Shown here one piece after another: positions 52,071 to 61,624 of a DNA stretch of 64,000 nucleotides. How positions within the stretch are numbered: the stretch's first letter is position 1; every line of letters starts with the position of its first letter. Location: assembly GCF_003033925.1 (NCBI RefSeq), contig NZ_CP028365.1, positions 2,108,001-2,172,000 on the forward strand, in the 5' to 3' direction. The stretch comes from Tannerella serpentiformis. GTDB taxonomy: Bacteria > Bacteroidota > Bacteroidia > Bacteroidales > Tannerellaceae. Below the pieces are notes generated by a model. That model was not told the origin of the DNA. It made no database searches and worked only from the letters and a program-made list of their open reading frames with translations. The position numbers and the translations under genes were made by a program.

Positions 52071-52800
52071 GCGAACCCCTCGCGGACTTCCGTTTCATGC
52101 CATTTCGGGCATGCGAACTGTCCGCAGCACTCTTCGCGCCCCATGATCGGGCCCGTGAAGGCCTTGCGGACATCCGTTTTATCCTTGAAAGGTGCCGCCA
52201 AAGGTATATCGTTTCACGTTTCTACACATCGGAATCTCCCGAAAACGTATTCCTTTTTATTTCCATCGCTCGGAATTTCCCGAAGTATGTTCTCTATATG
52301 TAACAAGGTCTCGGATTATTCCGAAGCGTATTCATAGTATGTACCTAATTCTCGGGAATCCCCGAACAGTCTAAGCTATATATTTTCAACTCTTCGGAAA
52401 TCCCCGAAAGTATAGAAATGGATTTTTATATCAATCGGATATTCCCGAAAGACTGTATATCTTGTTTATAACTTCTCGGACACTCCCGAATAATGACTAT
52501 TCATATTTTTATCTTATCGGAGTTTCCCGAAGAGATGATACATCAGTTTTCTATTCTTCGGATAATTCCGAGCATTTGTAACCAGATGGAATATATCTTC
52601 GGGAAATTCCGAACGCTTGTAATAGGTAGGTGGAATATTTCGGGAAGTTCCGAACGGGCGAAAAAGGAGCCGATAAGGCCTTATCCGAGAAGAAAGGAGG
52701 GGAAACGGATCTCCGCAAGCGGTGCGCAGAGGCGAGCGGGCCGCAAACGGGAGTCGGCGGGCCGTGAACGGGCTTACACAAGGGGCTAAACGGACGCTGC
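52071..52800. repeat. 41/42-bp array I: 14-bp palindrome with unique spacers, GC-rich arms
   Basis: TCGGRAWTYCCCGA-type palindromes start at 52229, 52270, 52311, 52352, 52394, 52435, 52476, 52517, 52558, 52599 and 52640 (41, 41, 41, 42, then 41 bp apart). The spacers of about 27 bp between them are AT-rich and all different. GC-rich units stand on both sides: GCGAAC/GTGAAG at 52071, 52113, 52155 and AAACGG-type motifs around 52703 and 52745, also 42 bp apart, with two more closely spaced copies up to 52791. It lies between the divergent DUF6261-like and fumC genes. There is no cas gene. Confidence 0.93.
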
Positions 52801-52875
52801 GGGGCCTTCGCGAGGCGTTTCTGAGTCCGCGACGTATGTTTTTGGCATCGCCCCACGGTAATTGCCAAGAACGTC

Positions 52876-52883
52876 TATTTTTG
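52876..52883 (+). promoter_or_regulatory. -7 element TATTTTTG for fumC
   Basis: It matches TAnnTTTG, 50 bp before the ATG at 52934. Confidence 0.5.
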
Positions 52884-52933
52884 CCCGCAGTTGTCACCAA
52901 GAAATTGAATCATCACCAAAAAAATATAGAACA

Positions 52934-54334
52934 ATGGCAGATTTCAGAATCGAAAAAGACACGATGGGCGAGGTGAAAGTCCCCGCCGACAAGATCTGGG
53001 GAGCGCAAACGGAGCGCTCGCGTAACAATTTCAAGATCGGGCCGTCGGCCTCCATGCCGCTGGAGGTGATCTACGGCTTTGCGTACCTGAAAAAGGCCGC
53101 TGCTTACGCCAACCACGAGTTGGGCGTGCTGCCGGTAGAGAAGCGTGACCTGATCGCACGGGTGTGCGACGAGATCCTGGAGGGGAAACTCAATGACCAG
53201 TTCCCGCTCGTGATCTGGCAGACGGGCTCGGGCACGCAGTCGAACATGAATGTGAACGAGGTGATCGCCAACCGCGCCCATCAGCTGGCGGGCAAAAAGA
53301 TCGGCGAGGGCGAGAAGACGCTGCAGCCGAACGACGACGTGAACAAGTCGCAATCGTCGAACGACACCTATCCCACGGGCATGCACATCGCGGCGTACAA
53401 GATGGTCGTGGAGACGACGATCCCCGGCGTAGAGCGCCTGCGCGACGCGCTGAAGAAGAAGTCTGAGGAGTTCAAGGACGTGGTCAAGATCGGCCGTACG
53501 CACCTGATGGACGCTACGCCGCTGACGCTCGGACAGGAGTTCTCGGGCTACGCTGCGCAGCTGGATCACGGCCTCCGCGCACTCCGCAACACCCTCTCGC
53601 ACCTCAGCGAGCTGGCGCTCGGTGGCACGGCCGTGGGCACGGGTATCAACACGCCGAAGGGCTACGACGTGGTCGTGGCGCGTTACATCGCCCAGTTCAC
53701 GGGGCTGCCCTTCGTGACGGCTGAGAATAAGTTCGAGGCGCTGGCCGCACACGACGCCATGGTGGAGGCGCACGGCGCACTGAAGCAGCTGGCCGTGTCG
53801 CTCAACAAGATCGCCAACGACGTCCGCATGATGGCCTCCGGCCCGCGCAGTGGCATCGGCGAGATCATCATCCCGGCCAACGAACCGGGTAGCTCGATCA
53901 TGCCGGGCAAGGTAAACCCGACGCAGTGCGAGGCGGTGACGATGGTGGCTGCCCAGGTGATGGGTAACGACGTGGCTATCTCGGTCGGCGGTACGCAGGG
54001 ACACTACGAGCTGAACGTGTTCAAGCCCGTCATCTGCGCCAACTTCCTGCAGTCGGCCCGCTTGATCGGCGACGCCTGCGTGAGCTTCGAGGAGCACTGC
54101 GTGAGCGGCATCCAGCCGAATTATCCACGGATCAAGGAGCTGGTGAACAACAGCCTCATGCTTGTCACGGCGCTCAACACGAAGATCGGTTACTACAAGG
54201 CGGCAGAGATCGCCAACACGGCGCACCGCAACGGTACGACGCTGCGCGAGGAGGCTGTCCGCCTGGGCTACGTCACCCCGGAGCAGTTCGACGAGTGGGT
54301 GCGGCCAGAAGATATGGTCGGCAGCCTGAAATAA
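52934..54334 (+). CDS. fumC: class II fumarate hydratase
   Basis: A 466-residue tetrameric FumC of normal length. [17 protein letters not shown] (99-115), [14 protein letters not shown] (138-151, catalytic S/N region), [17 protein letters not shown] (186-202, active-site His) and the superfamily signature [11 protein letters not shown] (319-329) are intact. It interconverts fumarate and malate without an iron-sulfur cluster, in a succinate-producing or aspartate-degrading route. The start at 52934 ([14 protein letters not shown]) matches the family. It is transcribed alone, ending in the stem-loop repeats at 54361-54637. Confidence 0.97.
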   Translation: MADFRIEKDTMGEVKVPADKIWGAQTERSRNNFKIGPSASMPLEVIYGFAYLKKAAAYANHELGVLPVEKRDLIARVCDEILEGKLNDQFPLVIWQTGSGTQSNMNVNEVIANRAHQLAGKKIGEGEKTLQPNDDVNKSQSSNDTYPTGMHIAAYKMVVETTIPGVERLRDALKKKSEEFKDVVKIGRTHLMDATPLTLGQEFSGYAAQLDHGLRALRNTLSHLSELALGGTAVGTGINTPKGYDVVVARYIAQFTGLPFVTAENKFEALAAHDAMVEAHGALKQLAVSLNKIANDVRMMASGPRSGIGEIIIPANEPGSSIMPGKVNPTQCEAVTMVAAQVMGNDVAISVGGTQGHYELNVFKPVICANFLQSARLIGDACVSFEEHCVSGIQPNYPRIKELVNNSLMLVTALNTKIGYYKAAEIANTAHRNGTTLREEAVRLGYVTPEQFDEWVRPEDMVGSLK

Positions 54335-54360
54335 GGCTTGCCGCCGAAAGTGTATCCCGA

Positions 54361-54637
54361 GTTGTGAGGCTCTCAGGGCCAATCAATGAGGGTTATTATT
54401 TTTTCCATAATATAATATTGGTCCCTCCCCTCGCGTGAGCGCCGGGAGGGATTTCCTGAGTTGTGAGGCTTTCAGAGCCAATCAATAATGGTAATTGTTT
54501 TTTATGTTAGTTCCTCTCCTCGCGCGAGCGTCGGGAGGGATTTCCCGAGTTGTGAGGCTCTCAAGGCTAATCAATAAGGACTATAATTTTTTATTAGCAT
54601 TAGTCCCTCCCCTCGCGTGAGCGCTGGGAGGGATTTT
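54361..54637 (+). repeat. three tandem terminator-like modules after fumC
   Basis: GTTGTGAGGCTCTCAGGGCC-like blocks start at 54361, 54460 and 54549 (99 and 89 bp apart). Each is followed by an AT-rich stretch and a hairpin TCCCTCCC-CTCGCGTGAGCGCYG-GGAGGGA. Only the last hairpin is followed by a full T7 run and looks like a working terminator. The gap of 316 bp holds no gene. The period is not 42 bp, so I keep it apart from the arrays. Confidence 0.88.
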
Positions 54638-54650
54638 TTTACCCCACACC

Positions 54651-55358
54651 ATGTCCAATCCCTATTTTCGATTCAAACAATTCACCGTTCGCCACGACCG
54701 TTGCGCGATGAAGGTCGGCACGGACGGCTGCCTCCTCGGAGCGTGGGCCGACGTGTCCGGTGCGCGTCGCATAGCTGATGTCGGTACAGGCAGCGGGCTT
54801 GTCGCTCTGATGCTCGCCCAACGCAACACGGACGCCCACATCGATGCGCTCGACATCGACCGCGACGCCTGCCTACAAGCCGCGGAGAATGTCGGTGAGT
54901 CACTCTTCGCGGCACGTATTCGTGTCCTCCGCACCGACTTCCGCACGTACGCCGCTACGGCTCCCCCGGCTTACGATCGGATCGTCTCCAATCCGCCCTA
55001 TTTCGACGAATCGCTGAAGTGTCCCGACGTTGGGCGACGCATGGCACGGCATAGCGACACGTTGCCGATGGGCGAGCTGCTCAGCGTGGCTGCGGCGCTG
55101 CTTGCGGACGACGGTCGGATGGCGCTTGTGTTGCCTTATGCGCAGCGTGATGGCGTGTTGAGGCTGGCCGAGGCGAGAGCGTTGCACCTCGTCCGCGAGA
55201 CGCACGTCGTGCCCGTGGAGGGTGCGTCGCCCAAGCGATGGCTGGCCGAACTGGCGCGTCGGCCGTCTCCCTGCGTGCCGGATGTGCTGACGCTGGAGAC
55301 GCCAGATCACCGTCGGACGGCGGCCTACGCGGAGCTGATGGGGGCGTTCTATTTGTAG
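54651..55358 (+). CDS. trmN6: tRNA1(Val) (adenine37-N6)-methyltransferase
   Basis: A 235-residue class I methyltransferase of the YfiC/TrmN6 type: FRFKQFTVRHDRCAMKVGTDGCLLGAW, motif I ADVGTGSGLVALML, acidic IDALDIDRDAC and the N-P-P-Y of IVSNPPYFDES, typical of amino (N6-adenine) methylation. It modifies A37 in tRNA-Val. The start directly follows the terminator modules of fumC. Confidence 0.94.
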   Translation: MSNPYFRFKQFTVRHDRCAMKVGTDGCLLGAWADVSGARRIADVGTGSGLVALMLAQRNTDAHIDALDIDRDACLQAAENVGESLFAARIRVLRTDFRTYAATAPPAYDRIVSNPPYFDESLKCPDVGRRMARHSDTLPMGELLSVAAALLADDGRMALVLPYAQRDGVLRLAEARALHLVRETHVVPVEGASPKRWLAELARRPSPCVPDVLTLETPDHRRTAAYAELMGAFYL

Positions 55359-55401
55359 TGCATGCCTCCTCAGCGCCCCGGCGGGCTTATGCATAATCGG
55401 C

Positions 55402-55409
55402 TACTTTTG
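55402..55409 (+). promoter_or_regulatory. -7 element TACTTTTG for slyD
   Basis: It matches TAnnTTTG, 23-29 bp before the two candidate ATGs of slyD. Confidence 0.6.
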
Positions 55410-55431
55410 CGCCCCTATCTAAAAATCAAGA

Positions 55432-55989
55432 ATGTATATGAGAGTATCAAAGAACAAATTCGTGACGGTTACCTATGACCTGCACGTGGGCGATGCGGAC
55501 GACCGCACACTGATGGAGTCGGCTACCCCAGAACAACCCCTGAAGTTTATCTATGGCATTGGCGCCATGTTAGAGGCCTTCGAAAAGAATCTGAGCGGCC
55601 TAGAGCCGGGCGACCGCTTCGAGTTTTCCCTTACGCCTGAGCAGGCATACGGCCAGCGTATAGAGGAGAATGTGGTCGATCTGCCGAAGAGTGTCTTCAT
55701 GGTGGACGGCGTGTTCGATAGCGAGCGCGTGAAGGAAGGCGCCACGCTGCCCATGATGAGCGCCGAGGGGCAGCACATGAACGGCTCCGTGCTGGAGGTG
55801 AAGGACGACGTCGTAGTGATGGACTTCAATCACCCGTTGGCGGGCGAGACGCTGCACTTTGCCGGACAGGTGGCCGACGTGCACGAGCCGACGGCTGAGG
55901 AACTGGCCGAGATGGAGCAGATGATGCACGGCGGCTGTGGCGGACATGACCACGACGGTTGTGGCGGTTGCGACGGCTGCTGCCACTGA
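55432..55989 (+). CDS. slyD: SlyD-type FKBP peptidyl-prolyl isomerase and metallochaperone
   Basis: A 185-residue SlyD: an FKBP domain (VTVTYDLHVGD; FIYGIGAMLEAFEKNLSGLEPGD) interrupted by the IF chaperone insert (about residues 75-125), then VMDFNHPLAGETLHFAGQV, which closes the FKBP fold. The last 20 residues are a Gly/Cys/His/Asp-rich tail (repeats of C-G-G, H-D-H-D, C-D-G-C-C-H) that should bind nickel or zinc. It folds proline-limited proteins and delivers metal. Starts at 55432 and 55438 (MRVSKNK) are both possible. Confidence 0.95.
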   Translation: MYMRVSKNKFVTVTYDLHVGDADDRTLMESATPEQPLKFIYGIGAMLEAFEKNLSGLEPGDRFEFSLTPEQAYGQRIEENVVDLPKSVFMVDGVFDSERVKEGATLPMMSAEGQHMNGSVLEVKDDVVVMDFNHPLAGETLHFAGQVADVHEPTAEELAEMEQMMHGGCGGHDHDGCGGCDGCCH

Positions 55990-56116
55990 TCTATAATCTT
56001 CTAATTCCCCTTTTTGAAGTAGCTCTTCATTCCTAACCCCCGGTGGGTCTCGGATGAAGGGCTTCTTTTTACCCCCTCTTCTAATAACTACTTCACCCTA
56101 CTCCCCACGATACGAT

Positions 56117-57184
56117 ATGAATACGTTCGGAAACAACTACCGCCTGACCACCTTCGGCGAATCGCATGGCACGGCTATCGGCGGCATCATCGACGGTTGC
56201 CCCGCCGGCATTGAGGCGGATACGGCCTTCATTCAAAGCGAACTCAACCGCCGTCGGCCGGGACAGTCCGCACTGACTACCTCACGCAACGAACCCGACA
56301 CGGTCGAGTTCCTTTCCGGGCTTTACGAGGGCCGAACGACCGGTACACCCATCGCCTTCCTCGTCCGCAACCGCGATCAGCATTCGAAAGACTACGACGC
56401 CATGCGCAACCTCTATCGCCCGTCGCACGCTGACTATACCTACCAGATGAAGTACGGCATCCGCGATCCGCGCGGCGGTGGACGCAGCTCGGCACGCACC
56501 ACCATAGCGCAATGCGTCGGCGGTGCCGTGGCTAAGCTCGCCCTGCAACCCGAGGGCATCACCGTCCGCGCCTATACCTCGCAGGTGGGGCGTATCCGCC
56601 TCGACGGCACGTATCGCGATTATGACCTCACGCTCACCGAGACGAACGCCGTGCGGTGTCCCGACGCACGCAAGGCGGCCGAGATGGAGGCACTGATCCG
56701 TCGCGTCAAGGAGCAGGGCGACACGGTGGGCGGCGTCATCACGGGCGTCATCACGGGCGTGCCCGTTGGACTCGGCGAGCCTGTCTTTGGCAAGTTGCAC
56801 GCCGCGCTCGGGGCCGCTATGCTCGGCATCAACGCCGTGAAGGGCTTCGACTACGGCGACGGCTTCGACGCCCCCCTCTACCTCGGTTCGGAACACAACG
56901 ACACCTTCTGCAACGACCACGGCCGTATCGCCACCCGTACGAATTACTCGGGCGGCATACAGGGCGGCATCTCCAACGGCGAAGACATCTATTTCCGTGT
57001 TGCCTTCAAGGCTGTGGCCACCCTGCTGCGCGAGCAACAGACGGTCGATCGTGACGGACGCGAGACCATTATAAACGCGAAAGGACGCCACGATCCGTGC
57101 GTCCTTCCCCGTGCCGTGCCGCTCGTCGAGGCGATGGCGGCAATGACTATGCTGGATTATTTATTGCTCATGAAGAGCCGTTGA
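56117..57184 (+). CDS. aroC: chorismate synthase
   Basis: A 355-residue Aro[22 protein letters not shown] with the active-site His, [32 protein letters not shown], and [16 protein letters not shown] are the family's FMN and EPSP-binding segments. It makes chorismate from EPSP, the last step of the shikimate path. The start at 56117 ([10 protein letters not shown]) is certain by homology. Its last 28 bp overlap the converging S41 protease gene. Confidence 0.97.
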   Translation: MNTFGNNYRLTTFGESHGTAIGGIIDGCPAGIEADTAFIQSELNRRRPGQSALTTSRNEPDTVEFLSGLYEGRTTGTPIAFLVRNRDQHSKDYDAMRNLYRPSHADYTYQMKYGIRDPRGGGRSSARTTIAQCVGGAVAKLALQPEGITVRAYTSQVGRIRLDGTYRDYDLTLTETNAVRCPDARKAAEMEALIRRVKEQGDTVGGVITGVITGVPVGLGEPVFGKLHAALGAAMLGINAVKGFDYGDGFDAPLYLGSEHNDTFCNDHGRIATRTNYSGGIQGGISNGEDIYFRVAFKAVATLLREQQTVDRDGRETIINAKGRHDPCVLPRAVPLVEAMAAMTMLDYLLLMKSR

Positions 57185-58602
57185 CCGGCCGGCGGCGTAT
57201 CGATAGCCTTACCGTTCAGCGGGCGGTTCGGGTTATCGATGGGCAGCTCGCGGAGTGCAGGCTGTATGCGGTGTGAGCGCGCTTTAGCCACCTGCTTGCC
57301 CGTGATCAGCTCCAGCGCCTTACCCAGCAGCGGGTCACGCTCGTCGCCGAAGGGATAGAGCTCCAGCAGGTATTCCTTCACGACATACTTCGGTGCGAAG
57401 CCGCGCGGAAACTCGTCATTACGCTTGTTGGAGAACTTGTAGATCATCACGTACATGCCCCAGTTCTTGATCTCTTGGTAATACGAGGCGTCCTTGTCCC
57501 ACCAGAGATGTTTCGGCATGAGTACGATGCCGCCGCAGAATTTGCCATGCGTCGTGTCGCCGATCTGCACCACATCCATGTAAGGCGTGAGCCCCGTGAG
57601 GGTCAGCTCCGAAGCCGAGGCTGTGCCCTTGCCCGTAAGGATATAGAGCCGGTTGAGGTTCATGTTGATGCCCAAGGTGTCGACGAACGTCTCATACAGC
57701 TCGTCGTTCCGACCCTTGCTTTTCCAGTAGCTCATATAGTTTTCGTTCCAGAGCTTGAACAGGAAGCGCTCTTTCTTTTTCATGGCCGCCTCAGGCGCAA
57801 GGATGCTACAGAGCGCGCGCGCCGTGCTGACGTAGCCGCCGCCATTGTAGCGCAGATCGAGCACGACGTCGGTCACGCCGGCCGTCTTAAACCGCGTAAA
57901 GACCTTGATCAGCTCCGCGGTGGAGCGCTCCGTGTAATCCGAGTAACAGAGGTAGCCCACGCGGTGGCCATCCTTATTGATCACGGTGTCCTTGAGGATG
58001 GGATCTTGGTACATCTCCACGGCCGTCATAGCCACGCCGACCGGTTCGGCCGTGAGGGTTTTGTCCTTGAGAATACCCTTGTTGACTACGATGGTGGGTT
58101 TGTCGTAGAAGTCGGCATAGTTCTTCACCGTGATGGGTCCGCCGTTCAGCTTGAGCAAGAGGTCGCCCCGTCGGATGCCCGCACGGTCGGCCGGTGTGCC
58201 GGGATAGACATAACGGACGATGGCCACGAGCTCTTCCGTCTGTCCGATGTAGCTAAAGCGGAGGTCGAAACCGTAGGTGGTCGATATGCCGGCGAAGCCT
58301 TGGTTCCAAGCCTCGGCATTGTCGGTGAGGCTCGTCCAGCGATCGTCTTTATAGATCAACCGTTTGAAGAAGGCGTGCGAATCCTTCTCCTTCTTGAAAT
58401 CGATAGCGTTCCAATTGATCGTATTCTCCCACAGATATTCACTCCGTAGCCCCTCGTAGATGAACTCGTTCACCTTCAGGGTGACTTTGTTCTCAGGATC
58501 TGGTTTGGGTGTCGGTTTAATCCATTCCTCATCGCATGCGGTAAGGAACCCCAAGAGGCACAGGCCGCAGATCGCCAGCCTGGCATTCATTGTCTTTTTC
58601 AT
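57157..58602 (-). CDS. S41-family C-terminal processing peptidase-like lipoprotein
   Basis: A 481-residue lipoprotein (signal to [10 protein letters not shown], Cys about 23) with an N-terminal helical cap, a PDZ domain ([22 protein letters not shown], about 135-160) and the S41 core. The nucleophile Ser is in [15 protein letters not shown]; the carrying strand [20 protein letters not shown] precedes it. The usual Lys base four residues after the Ser region is not obvious, so activity is uncertain. It acts in the periplasm or at the surface. It converges on aroC with a 28-bp overlap of coding sequence. Confidence 0.9.
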   Translation of the reverse strand: MKKTMNARLAICGLCLLGFLTACDEEWIKPTPKPDPENKVTLKVNEFIYEGLRSEYLWENTINWNAIDFKKEKDSHAFFKRLIYKDDRWTSLTDNAEAWNQGFAGISTTYGFDLRFSYIGQTEELVAIVRYVYPGTPADRAGIRRGDLLLKLNGGPITVKNYADFYDKPTIVVNKGILKDKTLTAEPVGVAMTAVEMYQDPILKDTVINKDGHRVGYLCYSDYTERSTAELIKVFTRFKTAGVTDVVLDLRYNGGGYVSTARALCSILAPEAAMKKKERFLFKLWNENYMSYWKSKGRNDELYETFVDTLGINMNLNRLYILTGKGTASASELTLTGLTPYMDVVQIGDTTHGKFCGGIVLMPKHLWWDKDASYYQEIKNWGMYVMIYKFSNKRNDEFPRGFAPKYVVKEYLLELYPFGDERDPLLGKALELITGKQVAKARSHRIQPALRELPIDNPNRPLNGKAIDTPPAGQRLFMSNK

Positions 58603-58676
58603 ACACTGTCTTGATTACGTTGTTGTGTTATACATAAAGAGGCGTCGGGAGGGAGGTGTTGGCCTCCCGACAGGGG

Positions 58677-58684
58677 CAAAAGTA
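58677..58684 (-). promoter_or_regulatory. -7 element TACTTTTG for the S41 protease gene
   Basis: The plus-strand sequence is CAAAAGTA, 74 bp before the ATG at 58602. Confidence 0.55.
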
Positions 58685-58726
58685 GTTCTGAAACACTCAA
58701 TCAATCTTCGGAGAGGCGTAGGCTGA

Positions 58727-59034
58727 CAGGGCAACCGCACCCGAATAGCTGCAAACTTGGGGCACTTCTTTGCTCTACATAGCCCTACGGAAAGGAGAAC
58801 TACGTGTGGTTTTAATCTCCGTACCCCTACGGAAAGGAGAACCACGTGTGGTTTTGATCTCCGTACCCCTACGGAAAGGAGAACCACGTGTGGTTTTAAT
58901 CTCCGTACCCCTACGGAAAGGAGAACCACGTGTGGTTTTGATCTCCGTACCCCTACGGAAAGGAGAACCACGCGTGGTTTTGATCTCCGTAGATGAGCAG
59001 ACGGTTGGGACGTAGTGGTGAAGTCTTGATGTGG
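58727..59034. repeat. 42-bp array J (about 5 units), relative of array A
   Basis: Units start at 58814, 58856, 58898, 58940 and 58982, with a part-unit from 58781. Each has CCGTA-CCCC-TACGG (as in array A) and CCACGTGTGG, a second palindrome not present in A. To the left, CAGGGCAACCGCA at 58727-58739 is identical to the boundary of array A; to the right, TTGATGTGGTTACGCTG near 59022-59038 resembles its inverted copy at 14 of 17 positions. It lies between the divergent S41 protease and SPT genes. Confidence 0.93.
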
Positions 59035-59084
59035 TTACGCTGTAGACATGCGGCAAGTCACCAAGGGCCGCGGCCATTTTTTTC

Positions 59085-59092
59085 TACTTTTG
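59085..59092 (+). promoter_or_regulatory. -7 element TACTTTTG for spt
   Basis: It matches TAnnTTTG, 46 bp before the ATG at 59139. Confidence 0.6.
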
Positions 59093-59138
59093 CCGCCGAC
59101 ATTTTTCACAAAAAGACAAGGTTAAAACCTCCACAAAC

Positions 59139-60326
59139 ATGAACTTATTGAGAGAGAAGCTGGCGAAATACGACGCCCCACAGCGAGCTAAGGCCGCCGG
59201 CATTTACCCCTACTTCCGCGAGATCCAAAGCGATCAGGATACGGAAGTCGTCATCGACGGAAAAAAGGTGCTGATGTTCGGCTCGAACGCCTACTTAGGC
59301 CTCACCAACCACCCGAAAGTGAAAGAAGCCGCCATCGAAGCCATACGTAAATACGGCACGGGATGCGCCGGTTCACGCTTTCTGAACGGTACGCTGGATA
59401 TTCATGTGGCCCTTGAGAAACGCCTGGCCGCCTTCGTCGGTAAAGAGGACGCCATCTCCTTCTCCACAGGTTTTCAGGTGAACGAAGGAGTGATCTCCTG
59501 CATCACAGGCCGCGAGGATTACATCATTTGGGACGAGCTTAACCATGCCTCCATCATCGAAGGCATCCGCCTTTCCTATTCCCGCAAACTGAAATACAAG
59601 CATAATGATATGGCCTCCCTCGAACGCCAGCTCCAGAAATGCGAGCCGGACAAGGTGAAGCTCATCGTTATGGACGGCGTCTTCAGCATGGAGGGCGACA
59701 TCGCCAACCTGCCCGAGATCATCCGTCTGGCCAAGCAATACAACGCCAATGTGATGGTCGATGAGGCCCACGGTATCGGCGTTTTGGGCCAGTGTGGACG
59801 CGGCACATGCGACCATTTCGGCGTGACGTCCGACGTGGATCTGATCATGGGCACCTTCAGCAAATCACTCGCCTCCCTCGGCGGATTCATCGCTTCCGAT
59901 CGCGACACGATCAACTACCTGCGCCATCATGCGCGTACCTATATATTCAGTGCCAGCTGTACCCCCGCCTCCGTCGCTGCTGCAAACGCCGCCCTCGACA
60001 TCATGCTCACCGAGCCCGAACACATGGAGCGCCTCTGGGAGTTGACACATTACGCCCTCGACGGATTCCGTCAAATGGGCTGCGAGATCGGACACACCTC
60101 CACACCGATCATCCCCCTTTTCATCCGCGACAACGACCTCACCTTCCTCATCGTTAAGGAGCTCTTCGAAGCCGGCGTCTTCGTTAACCCCGTCGTATCG
60201 CCAGCCGTAGCGTCGCAAGACACCCTGATTCGCTTCTCCCTTATGGCCACCCACACCCGGGCGCAGTTAGACTATGCCTTGGAGGCCATTCGGAAAATAT
60301 TCAAGCAGCACGCACTGATCCCCTAA
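59139..60326 (+). CDS. spt: serine palmitoyltransferase (alpha-oxoamine synthase)
   Basis: A 395-residue PLP enzyme of the KBL/BioF/SPT family. The catalytic Lys is K242 in GTFSKSLASLGGF; MVDEAHGIGVLG (206-217) holds the cofactor Asp and ring-stacking His region. The N-terminus (MNLLREKLAKYDAPQRAKAAGIYPYF) and overall sequence fit Bacteroidales SPT more than KBL or BioF. It condenses L-serine with an acyl-CoA to start sphingolipid synthesis, a hallmark of this phylum. It is transcribed with the RicT and GldH genes (26-bp gap). Confidence 0.92.
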   Translation: MNLLREKLAKYDAPQRAKAAGIYPYFREIQSDQDTEVVIDGKKVLMFGSNAYLGLTNHPKVKEAAIEAIRKYGTGCAGSRFLNGTLDIHVALEKRLAAFVGKEDAISFSTGFQVNEGVISCITGREDYIIWDELNHASIIEGIRLSYSRKLKYKHNDMASLERQLQKCEPDKVKLIVMDGVFSMEGDIANLPEIIRLAKQYNANVMVDEAHGIGVLGQCGRGTCDHFGVTSDVDLIMGTFSKSLASLGGFIASDRDTINYLRHHARTYIFSASCTPASVAAANAALDIMLTEPEHMERLWELTHYALDGFRQMGCEIGHTSTPIIPLFIRDNDLTFLIVKELFEAGVFVNPVVSPAVASQDTLIRFSLMATHTRAQLDYALEAIRKIFKQHALIP

Positions 60327-60352
60327 TCTCCCTGCCCCCCCCTTTCCGAAGA

Positions 60353-61624
60353 ATGAATTTCGTACAGAACACAGAAAGAGGCTGTCTGGAATGTAAAGGA
60401 TGCTGTGAAACGTCAGGAAGCAAACTCTCCGTCCACGACTGGCTGTGTGACATCCCCGAGGAGGAGTATGCCACGGCCTATGTGGAGGTGCAATTCAAGA
60501 ATACGCGCAAGGAATACTTCCTAAACGAAGACCATATCCCACTCGAAAAAGGCGACATAGTGGCCGTCGAGGCCAGTCCGGGGCACGACATTGGCATGGT
60601 TACATTGACCGGCCGACTTGTCCTCTTTCAATTATGGAAACACAGCACCCGGCACAGCACAATCAACAAAAAGATCTATCGCATCGCCCGCCCCTACGAT
60701 TTAGAGCGCTGGGAAGAAGCCAAGGCGCGAGAACATGAGACCATGATCCGCTCCCGACAGATCGCCGCCGAACTGGGGCTGGATATGAAGATCGGCGATG
60801 TGGAGTTTCAGGGCGACGGCAACAAGGCCATCTTCTACTACATCGCAGAGGGACGTGTCGATTTTCGCCAACTGATTCGTGTCTTGGCCGATAACTTTCA
60901 TGTGCGTATTGAAATGAAGCAGATCGGTGTCCGACAAGAAGCCGGACGCATCGGCGGTATCGGCCCCTGCGGACGCGAACTCTGCTGCGCGTCGTGGATG
61001 TCGCACTTCACCTCCGTCTCCACCGAGGCCGCACGCCTACAGGATATTTCGATGAACCCTCAGAAGTTGGCCGGGCAGTGTGGGAAACTCAAATGCTGCA
61101 TCAATTACGAGGCCGACATGTACGTCGACGCCCGCAAGGGTATGCCCTCGCGTAAGATCGTGCTGGAGACGAAGGACAACGCCTACTATTACTTCAAAAC
61201 GGACCTCTTCAAGCGCGAAATCACCTACTCGACGGATAAGACGATCGCCAAAGACCTCGTGACCCTCACCGCCAGACAAGCCTTCGACGTCATTAACATG
61301 AATCAAAAAGGCATTAAGCCCGACACCCTACTGCCCGAATCGAAAGAGACGCAGACGAAGAAGTCGGACTCGCACGACATTCTGGATGACAATGTAAGCC
61401 GCTTCGATAGCACCCGTAAGAAGAGGAAGAAGAAACGCACCGCGGCTCCAGCTGACGGACGCCCAAAGGCCGCTGCGGAAGGACGGCCCAAACGCTCCCC
61501 AAAACCGTCAGCAGACGGCGCTCCACAAGCCGCCACTAAAGCGTCCGCCCCCAAGTCCCCGCGCCGTGAGCGAAAAGGCAACAACCCCCAACCGACTCCC
61601 ACCGATGGTCCGTCGCCGCAGTAA
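60353..61624 (+). CDS. ricT: PSP1/RicT-family protein
   Basis: A 423-residue protein. The PSP1 C-terminal domain core (KIGDVEFQGDGNKAIFYYIAEGRVDFRQLIRVLA) and the Cys-rich RIGGIGPCGRELCC...GQCGKLKCC motif, which can bind an iron-sulfur cluster, are clear. An N-terminal C-x2-C-x2-CC stretch (CLECKGCCETSG) adds more Cys. The last 90 residues are basic and low-complexity (Lys/Arg/Pro/Ala). Bacillus RicT works with RicA/RicF in RNase Y control; in Bacteroidota the role is unclear. Next to gldH, as in other Bacteroidota. Confidence 0.9.
   Translation: MNFVQNTERGCLECKGCCETSGSKLSVHDWLCDIPEEEYATAYVEVQFKNTRKEYFLNEDHIPLEKGDIVAVEASPGHDIGMVTLTGRLVLFQLWKHSTRHSTINKKIYRIARPYDLERWEEAKAREHETMIRSRQIAAELGLDMKIGDVEFQGDGNKAIFYYIAEGRVDFRQLIRVLADNFHVRIEMKQIGVRQEAGRIGGIGPCGRELCCASWMSHFTSVSTEAARLQDISMNPQKLAGQCGKLKCCINYEADMYVDARKGMPSRKIVLETKDNAYYYFKTDLFKREITYSTDKTIAKDLVTLTARQAFDVINMNQKGIKPDTLLPESKETQTKKSDSHDILDDNVSRFDSTRKKRKKKRTAAPADGRPKAAAEGRPKRSPKPSADGAPQAATKASAPKSPRRERKGNNPQPTPTDGPSPQ

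Noticed and set aside
52229-52653. A true CRISPR array
   Set aside because: The repeat is only about 14 bp and varies between copies, no cas gene or leader is present, and the same 41/42-bp period occurs in nine other arrays of plainly different make-up.
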